From Lachnospiraceae bacterium (GTDB lineage: Bacteria; Bacillota; Clostridia; Lachnospirales; Lachnospiraceae), in contig VSNH01000118.1 of assembly GCA_009774215.1 (NCBI GenBank), positions 1 to 10,954 of the forward strand: 10,954 bases of DNA, given 5' to 3'. The number at the start of each line of letters is the position of its first letter. The stretch's first letter is position 1. Shown here in pieces: positions 6,186-10,954 of this stretch. A program made the position numbers and the translations under genes. The notes below the pieces were generated by a model. The model had not been told where the DNA came from. It saw nothing but the letters and a program-made list of their open reading frames with translations, and did no database searches.

Positions 6186-7094
6186 ATGAAACTTCTTGTA
6201 ATCGGCGGCAGTTATTTTTACGGCAGGGTTTTTGTGATGGAGGCGGCGAAGGAGCACGAGATTACCGTGTGGAACCGGGGCACCTACTCCATGGAGTCCT
6301 TTGGCGTCAGGCAGTTGACGGGCGACAGGCATGAGCGGATCGCGGGCTGTGAGGAGGACTACGAGGCGGTGATTGATTTCTGTGCCTACGCGCCGGGTGA
6401 TGTGAGGGATACGCTCAATCTGCTGACGGGGAACATCGGGCAGTATGTTTTTATCAGCACGGTGGACGTTTACGAGCGAGACCCGGCTGTGGTGAAAGGC
6501 GAGGACACGCCGCTTGAGGAGCGGGTGATTGCCGGGGAGGCGGGAGCCTATATTGCGGGCAAGGTGGCTTTGGAAAAGGAACTTGCGGAAAGCTGCGGCG
6601 CGAAAGGGATTCCTTACACGGTGCTCAGACCGGCGATTCTCTACGGTCCGTTTAACTACGCGCCGAGAGAGTCCGTCTACATCCAAATGCTGTTACAGAA
6701 CCATGCGCTGCCCCGGTTTACGGACGCGCAGGGGCGGTTTCAGTTCGCCTATGTGAAGGACGCGGCGCAGGCAATCCTCGCCAGTCTTGGAAATGCGAGG
6801 GCTTACGGACAGGCTTACAATGTATGCGGTGAGGAAATTATCACCTATGGAAGCTTTTTCGAGACGTTAAGGAAGGCAGCGCAGCCGGAGGATCTGGAAG
6901 GGCTGGTGGAAGTGCCGCTCACAGTGGAACATGCCGCATCCCAAGGCGTGCCGATGCCTTTTCCTGTTATGGAGGAGGAGACGCATTTGTGTGATAATGC
7001 AAAGGGAAAGGCGGAGCTAGGGATTGTCTATGCGGAGTTTGAGGAGGGTATGAGGCGTACATACAGGGCGTTTCGGAATGTGTATCTGACATGA
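6186..7094 (+). CDS. NAD(P)-dependent epimerase/dehydratase-like protein (extended SDR)
   Basis: A 302-residue protein of the extended or atypical short-chain dehydrogenase group, which acts on nucleotide sugars or related substrates. A Rossmann start KLLVIGGSYFYGR (2-14) is followed by AVIDFCAYAP (61-70), the strand and serine region YVFISTVDVYE (87-97), the Y122-x-x-x-K126 catalytic pair (AYIAGKVALE) and VLRPAILYGPFN (146-157), where epimerases carry RPxxxYGP. The dinucleotide-binding glycine motif is unusual: GGSYFYG keeps the first and last glycine but has Tyr at the middle one, a trait of divergent family members. The frame is open upstream to 6099, but the ATG at 6186 has GGAGGG at 6176-6181 and leads straight into the first strand. 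The substrate cannot be read, and the neighbours (an ECF transporter and feoAB) do not point to a pathway. Confidence 0.85.
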   Translation: MKLLVIGGSYFYGRVFVMEAAKEHEITVWNRGTYSMESFGVRQLTGDRHERIAGCEEDYEAVIDFCAYAPGDVRDTLNLLTGNIGQYVFISTVDVYERDPAVVKGEDTPLEERVIAGEAGAYIAGKVALEKELAESCGAKGIPYTVLRPAILYGPFNYAPRESVYIQMLLQNHALPRFTDAQGRFQFAYVKDAAQAILASLGNARAYGQAYNVCGEEIITYGSFFETLRKAAQPEDLEGLVEVPLTVEHAASQGVPMPFPVMEEETHLCDNAKGKAELGIVYAEFEEGMRRTYRAFRNVYLT

Positions 7095-7097
7095 ACC

Positions 7098-7153
7098 CAA
7101 AAGTTCTCCCGCTTTTGATTCAAGAAGGATTGTTTGAGATATCTGGCGGGAGA
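7098..7153 (+). other. Mutually exclusive pairings in the region upstream of feoA
   Basis: CAAAAG (7098-7103) can pair with CTTTTG (7112-7117) around an eight-base loop. TCTCCCGC (7105-7112), mostly that loop, can instead pair with GCGGGAGA (7146-7153) in a perfect eight-base helix. The two folds overlap at 7112 and cannot easily coexist. The region starts just after the epimerase stop codon. No T tract follows, so it is not a standard terminator. Its role is unknown, and chance pairing is possible. Confidence 0.3.
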
Positions 7154-7162
7154 TTGACAAAT

Positions 7163-7192
7163 GGCAAAGGTTAGCGCAAACTAACATTTGGC
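7163..7192 (+). promoter_or_regulatory. Candidate DtxR-type metal-regulator operator upstream of feoA
   Basis: A 30-bp dyad has twelve-base arms around the six-base centre CGCAAA; ten of twelve arm positions are complementary. The perfect core is GTTAG (7170-7174) and CTAAC (7181-7185). GTTAG/CTAAC half-sites resemble those bound by iron- or manganese-sensing DtxR-family repressors, though the classic sites have a shorter centre. A perfect -35-like TTGACA lies just upstream at 7154-7159, but I cannot find a convincing -10 at the right distance. Position before ferrous-iron uptake genes supports iron control; the regulator is not in the window. Confidence 0.45.
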
Positions 7193-7236
7193 AGCAGGAG
7201 AAAAAGTGCAGAAGCGACAGAACGGGAGAGGAACAA

Positions 7237-7461
7237 ATGACTTTAGACCAGATTGCGGTAGGAACGGAAGTAAAAATCATAACGGTAGGCGGCGAGGGGC
7301 AGCTTCGCGTCAGGCTTCTCGACATGGGGCTGATTCCGCAGACGGTAGTCAGGGTGCAGAAGGTGGCTCCCATGGGCGACCCCATCGAGATTCATCTGCG
7401 GGGGTATGAACTGACCATACGCAAGGAGGACGCGGCCAGAATTGAAGTGGAGCAGGTCTGA
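7237..7461 (+). CDS. feoA: Ferrous iron transport protein A
   Basis: A 74-residue cytosolic protein with an SH3-like fold that works with FeoB in Fe(II) uptake. The sequence fits a whole FeoA domain: MTLDQIAVGTEVKIITVGG at the start, the central RLLDMGLIPQTVVRV (26-40) with the family-typical R-L-x-D-M-G-L, and PMGDPIEIHLRGYELTIRK (45-63) near the end. The Shine-Dalgarno is GGGAGAGG (7224-7231), five bases before the ATG. It stands alone rather than fused to FeoB, with 72 bp between its stop and the preferred feoB start, and no promoter is evident in that gap. A candidate operator dyad is 44 bp upstream, fitting iron-responsive control of both genes. Confidence 0.95.
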   Translation: MTLDQIAVGTEVKIITVGGEGQLRVRLLDMGLIPQTVVRVQKVAPMGDPIEIHLRGYELTIRKEDAARIEVEQV

Positions 7462-7533
7462 GAAAGCGGCTGTGGCAACTCGCTTCAGACAGAGCAGTGA
7501 CATGTATAGATGGAACGGAAGAAGGACGACGGC

Positions 7534-9543
7534 ATGATATACGCATTGGCAGGTAATCAGAACAGCGGCAAGACCACATTGTTTAACCAACTTACAGGTT
7601 CCAATCAGCATGTGGGCAATTTTCCCGGCGTGACGGTGGACTCCAAGATGGGAGAGATCCGGGGCGAGAAGGGGAATGCGGTGGTGGATTTGCCCGGTAT
7701 TTATTCGATCAGACCTTACACGAACGAGGAGATTGTGACCCGCAGCTTTATTCTGCAGGAGAAGCCCGACGGGATCATCAATATCGTGGACGCTACCAAC
7801 ATTGAGAGAAACCTGTATCTCACGCTCCAACTGCTGGAGTTACATATTCCCATGGTGATTGCGCTCAATATGATGGACGAGGTGCGTGGTAACGGCGGCA
7901 CCATTGATATCGGCAAGATGGAGGAATCGCTGGGCGTTCCCGTGGTTGCAATCAGCGCGGCGAAGAACGAGGGCATTGAGGATCTGATCCGCGCTATCAG
8001 AGAGGTAGCGTCGCGTCGCATTTACCCGAAAGTGACGGATTTTTGCGAAAAGGGTCCGGTGCACCGCTGCATCCATGCAGTCAGCCACCAGGTGGAGGAT
8101 CATGCGGAACGGATCGGCATGTCGCCCCGTTTTGCGGCGACGAAGATTGTGGAGGGCGATGCGGAGATTATAGACAGGCTGGCGCTTTCCGAGAATGAGC
8201 TGGATCTGATGGAACACAGCATCGTGGAGATGGAGCAGGACAGCGGGATGGACAGGAATGCCGCGCTTGCCGCCATGCGTTATGATTTCATAGAGAAAAT
8301 ATGTTCTCAGGCGGTGATCAAATGCAGGGAGAGCAGAGAGCACATCCGGAGCATGAAGATTGACAGCGTGCTCACTCATAAGTATTTGGCGATCCCGGCG
8401 TTTATGCTGATTATGATGGCCGTGTTTTATCTGACGTTCGGGCTGATTGGCAGTTTTTTAAGCGACCTTTTAAGTCTCGGTATCGACTCGCTGTCAGGGG
8501 TGACGGAGCGGGCGCTTACCGATTACGGTATCAACCCGGTGGTTAAGAGTCTGGTGATCGACGGTATTTTTACGGGTGTGGGAAGTGTGTTGAGTTTCCT
8601 GCCCATAATCGTGATTCTGTTTTTCTTTTTGTCCATTCTGGAAGATTCGGGCTATATGGCGCGTATTGCCTTTGTGATGGACAGACCTCTTAGAAAGATC
8701 GGGCTTTCGGGAAAGAGTTTCGTGTCCATGCTGATCGGGTTCGGATGCAGCGTGCCGGCGGTTATGTCCACGCGGACGCTCTCTTCGGAGCGGGATAAGA
8801 AAATGACGATCATGCTGATTCCCTTTATCAGCTGTTCGGCGAAGATTCCGATTTATGCGCTGTTTGCGGCGGCATTTTTTGCGAGAAAGGGCGTCCTTGT
8901 GATGCTGGGGCTTTACACGTTTGGGATTTTGGTGGGGCTGTTGTGCGCCCTGTTTTTAAAGAAAACTGTGTTCAGGGGAAGTTCTATGCCTTTTATGATG
9001 GAGCTGCCAAATTACCGTTTTCCTTCCGCGAAGAGTGTACTGCTTCTGATGTGGGACAAGGCGAAGGATTTTATACAGCGGGCGTTCACAGTGATTTTTG
9101 TGTCGACGCTGGTGATCTGGTTCTTACAGACTTTTGATATGCGTTTCAATGTGGTGACGGACTCCGGAGAGAGTCTGCTTGCCATGATCGGAAAGCTGAT
9201 TGCACCCCTCTTTATTCCGCTTGGGTTTGGTGACTGGCGGGCGGCAACCGCGCTGATCGGCGGCTTTACGGCGAAGGAGGCGGTGGTGAGTACGCTGGGC
9301 GTTCTGACGGGGTCCACCATGGCGAATTTGAGCGAGACGCTGGGACAGATTTTCACTCCGGTTTCGGCGGTCAGTTTTCTCGTGTTCACCCTTCTTTATA
9401 CGCCCTGTGTGGCGGCGGTGGCGACCATCAAGAGGGAGCTTGGCTCCACCTTAAAGACCTTGGGCGTGGTATGTATGCAGTGCGGCGTGGCGTGGTTTGT
9501 GTCCTGCGTGGTGTACCAGATTTTGCGGCTTGTGGGGGCGTGA
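7534..9543 (+). CDS. feoB: Ferrous iron transport protein B
   Basis: A 669-residue inner-membrane Fe(II) transporter with an N-terminal GTPase. The G motifs are G1 GNQNSGKT (7-14), the G2 threonine in PGVTV (31-35), G3 DLPG (52-55), G4 NMMD (112-115) and G5 SAAK (141-144). A helical spacer (about 165-280) follows, then a membrane region from about 285 with two gate-like halves: GFGCSVPAVMSTR (402-414), PFISCSAKIPIY (430-441), MELPNYR (489-495), GGFTAKEAVVSTLG (576-589) and YTPCVA (622-627). Cysteines 405, 434 and 625 sit in these conserved spots. The ATG at 7534 is preferred because GAAGGA precedes it by about eight bases and FeoB proteins normally start a few residues before G1. An in-frame ATG at 7510 would add eight charged residues but has no ribosome site. 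No feoC follows. Confidence 0.96.
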   Translation: MIYALAGNQNSGKTTLFNQLTGSNQHVGNFPGVTVDSKMGEIRGEKGNAVVDLPGIYSIRPYTNEEIVTRSFILQEKPDGIINIVDATNIERNLYLTLQLLELHIPMVIALNMMDEVRGNGGTIDIGKMEESLGVPVVAISAAKNEGIEDLIRAIREVASRRIYPKVTDFCEKGPVHRCIHAVSHQVEDHAERIGMSPRFAATKIVEGDAEIIDRLALSENELDLMEHSIVEMEQDSGMDRNAALAAMRYDFIEKICSQAVIKCRESREHIRSMKIDSVLTHKYLAIPAFMLIMMAVFYLTFGLIGSFLSDLLSLGIDSLSGVTERALTDYGINPVVKSLVIDGIFTGVGSVLSFLPIIVILFFFLSILEDSGYMARIAFVMDRPLRKIGLSGKSFVSMLIGFGCSVPAVMSTRTLSSERDKKMTIMLIPFISCSAKIPIYALFAAAFFARKGVLVMLGLYTFGILVGLLCALFLKKTVFRGSSMPFMMELPNYRFPSAKSVLLLMWDKAKDFIQRAFTVIFVSTLVIWFLQTFDMRFNVVTDSGESLLAMIGKLIAPLFIPLGFGDWRAATALIGGFTAKEAVVSTLGVLTGSTMANLSETLGQIFTPVSAVSFLVFTLLYTPCVAAVATIKRELGSTLKTLGVVCMQCGVAWFVSCVVYQILRLVGA

Positions 9544-9599
9544 CCGGAAATACAATTTTGTAAAATGCAGATAAGCCATGCAGAGAAAGGAGCTATGCC

Positions 9600-10796
9600 G
9601 TGAATGAATCTATGCAGGAATACCGAACCATTTTGACGAACAATCCCGCAAAGGCGGAAAAACAACTTTATAAGCTGGCGAAAAAAGGAGATTTGGATGC
9701 GCTGTCAGCGTTGAACGATTATTATGAGAAATGCGTGACAGAGGCAAAGACACCGAAAGAATTGTCCAAAATACGGCAGAAGGCCCTGAAAGCGGCTCTG
9801 CTTGGCGCCGCGCAAAACAGCCCGTACTGGCTCATAGTGGTGGGGGAAATGTACCGTTATGGCGTGGGGACGGAGAAAAATGAGAAAAAGGCGTTTTCCT
9901 ATTATGAGAAAGCGGCGGCTCTCGGTGATGTGGATGGCATTGTTAAGGTCGGACGCGCCTGGCTGAACGGAATCGGCGTTCCGACAGATTATCATAAAGC
10001 TTTGTATTTTTTTGAAAAGGCGGCGGAACAGGATAATCCGGAAGCGATGATTCTGACTGCCTATCAGTATGAAAACGGAAAAGGCGTGGATGTCAATTTT
10101 GAGAAATCGCTGGAATGGCTGTCGCGGGCGGAGCGCAGCTGCAGGCTGCGGTTAGAAGGAGAATTGCCGGAAACAGACAGAACATATTATGAATCGCTGT
10201 TACAGGATGTGGATCATAAAAGAATGCATTGCGAATCCGCAGCCTGTGTGGAGATGATCAGAAAAGAAGCCTGCCCCATGGAACAGCGGCAGAAAGCGTT
10301 TTTGCGGCTTTCGGAGCTTGCCCATGAAAAGGGCGACTGGCGCGCACAGGTGAACATGGGCATCCTGTATGAAGAAGGAAAATTCGTCGAGCAGGATGAG
10401 CGGAAGGCATTGGAATATTATCTTATGGCAGCTGAAAACGGCTCAACCGGAGCGATGAATAATATCGGCAATTTTTATCTGCATGGAAAAGGCGTTGCAA
10501 AAGACTATGAAAAGGCCTTTGGTTGGTATCAGAAAGCGGCTGAACTGTCGGGAAACGCGGCGGCGGAATGCTCTCTTGGGATGTGCTATCAGTACGGGTA
10601 TGGAATAAAAATTGATTATGAAAAGGCGCGCAGTTTTTATGAGTTATCCGCAAAACAGGGACTTGGACTTGCCTATTACCGGATGGGGCTCCTGTATGAG
10701 CAGGGACTTGGTGTGGCGAAGGATATCCGGATTGCAAAACAGTATTTTGGGGAGGCATTGCATCGGGGATGTCGGGAAGCGGCGTTGAAATTGTAA
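9600..10796 (+). CDS. Sel1-repeat (TPR-like) protein
   Basis: A 398-residue protein made mostly of Sel1-like repeats of about 36 residues, each with the A-x-x-x-G-x-x-Y-x-x-G-x-G-V pattern followed by D/Y-x-K-A-x-x-Y/W-Y/F-x-K-A-A. I count three N-terminal repeats (about 74-109, 110-145, 146-180), a less regular stretch at 181-246, and four C-terminal repeats (about 247-282, 283-318, 319-354, 355-390). No signal peptide or membrane segment is seen, so it is probably cytosolic. Such repeats form superhelical scaffolds for protein binding; no partner is evident. The GTG start at 9600 is chosen because AGGAG (9588-9592) lies seven bases upstream; an in-frame ATG at 9612 is the alternative. Codon use looks more A/T-rich than in feoB, which may reflect a different origin. 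It lies 56 bp after feoB, with only a weak promoter candidate between. Confidence 0.9.
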   Translation: MNESMQEYRTILTNNPAKAEKQLYKLAKKGDLDALSALNDYYEKCVTEAKTPKELSKIRQKALKAALLGAAQNSPYWLIVVGEMYRYGVGTEKNEKKAFSYYEKAAALGDVDGIVKVGRAWLNGIGVPTDYHKALYFFEKAAEQDNPEAMILTAYQYENGKGVDVNFEKSLEWLSRAERSCRLRLEGELPETDRTYYESLLQDVDHKRMHCESAACVEMIRKEACPMEQRQKAFLRLSELAHEKGDWRAQVNMGILYEEGKFVEQDERKALEYYLMAAENGSTGAMNNIGNFYLHGKGVAKDYEKAFGWYQKAAELSGNAAAECSLGMCYQYGYGIKIDYEKARSFYELSAKQGLGLAYYRMGLLYEQGLGVAKDIRIAKQYFGEALHRGCREAALKL

Positions 10797-10863
10797 CTGA
10801 GAACCAACAGGCAGCGTTTTTGTTTCGATAAAGTCCTTGCATTTTGGAAAAGAAGGTAGTAGT

Positions 10864-10954
10864 ATGAAATTAAAGGAAAACGTTTTCCCTCCGCGGGGGG
10901 GGGGGCGAACTGGAAAGGAAGCTGTCAATTATAAAAAACACCGAGCCCACGAGA
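10864..10954 (+). CDS. Possible start of a truncated gene, 3' part unreliable
   Basis: An ATG at 10864 follows AGAAGG (10851-10856) at seven bases and opens a frame that reads MKLKENVFPPR before an 11-base G run, and it stays open to the window end. The reading frame after the G run depends on its true length: one extra G would give a more protein-like GELERKLSIIKN, so an indel there is plausible. The final ~33 bases are probably sequencing adapter. Only about the first ten codons deserve any trust, and no family can be named. Confidence 0.3.
   Translation, partial: MKLKENVFPPRGGGRTGKEAVNYKKHRAHE
10895..10905 (+). repeat. Homopolymer run of 11 G
   Basis: Eleven consecutive G bases lie 17 bases before the adapter-like end. 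No comparable G run occurs elsewhere in the window. Two-colour Illumina instruments call absent signal as G, so a run at a low-coverage contig end is suspect as an artefact or as a length error. Confidence 0.7.
10922..10954. other. Illumina Nextera adapter read-through at the sequence end
   Basis: The last 14 bases, CCGAGCCCACGAGA, are identical to the Nextera index-side adapter. Placed without gaps, the 19 bases before them align with the transposase mosaic-end CTGTCTCTTATACACATCT: CTGTC and TTATA match exactly, and there are six mismatches, giving 27 of 33 overall. A chance match of this length and register is very unlikely. This stretch should be treated as vector or adapter sequence, not genome. 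Confidence 0.9.

Noticed and set aside
7510..7533. Upstream in-frame ATG (7510) as the feoB start
   Set aside because: No Shine-Dalgarno precedes it, and it would add eight mostly charged residues before the normal FeoB N-terminus. The ATG at 7534 has GAAGGA upstream and is the better start.
9530..9556. Promoter TTGTGG/TACAAT before the Sel1-repeat gene
   Set aside because: The 15-bp spacing and imperfect -35 make it weak, and it overlaps the end of feoB. Not strong enough to list.

Overview
The window reads as about 11 kb of bacterial chromosome with every recognisable gene on the + strand. Its GC content is moderate, roughly half by eye. Strong purine-rich Shine-Dalgarno sites (GGAGG and variants), a WalJ/YycJ-type hydrolase, a UPF0237/UPF0210 gene pair, an ECF vitamin-type transporter and a FeoA/FeoB pair together suggest a Gram-positive Clostridia, most likely Lachnospiraceae. 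That placement is inference from gene content and style, not a measured match.

Layout. Positions 2-229 hold the C-terminal end of an MBL-fold hydrolase (WalJ/YycJ-like). Next come upp (uracil salvage, 289-918), a 90-residue ACT-domain protein (970-1242) and its usual partner, a UPF0210 protein (1319-2683). A strong sigma-A-type promoter directly follows that stop codon, with a small dyad at the expected transcription start. It drives an ECF transporter: S component (2767-3309), a hairpin with a T-rich tail (3320-3366), a two-domain fused ATPase (3484-5205) and the EcfT transmembrane protein (5207-6040). A 145-bp gap then carries two perfect inverted repeats and is flanked by near-identical 12-13 bp direct repeats. 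It is followed by an NAD(P)-dependent epimerase/dehydratase-like protein (6186-7094), a structured leader with a candidate metal-regulator operator, feoA (7237-7461), feoB (7534-9543) and a Sel1-repeat protein (9600-10796).

How the genes work together. The ECF genes should form one membrane complex: a substrate-binding S protein, EcfT as coupling scaffold, and a fused ATPase supplying both nucleotide-binding sites. FeoA and FeoB form a ferrous iron importer. The ACT and UPF0210 genes are a recurrent pair of unknown function. upp, the epimerase and the Sel1 protein look like independent housekeeping or accessory genes carried in the same direction.

Data quality. The last ~33 bases (10922-10954) match the Illumina Nextera transposase adapter in an ungapped alignment (27 of 33 from memory of the adapter, the last 14 all identical). 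An 11-base G run lies just upstream (10895-10905). The 3' end is therefore probably a contig end built from adapter read-through and should not be interpreted as biology.

I found no convincing new defence, mobile or CRISPR system. The less ordinary signals are the structured intergenic regions before the UPF0210 gene, the epimerase gene and feoA.
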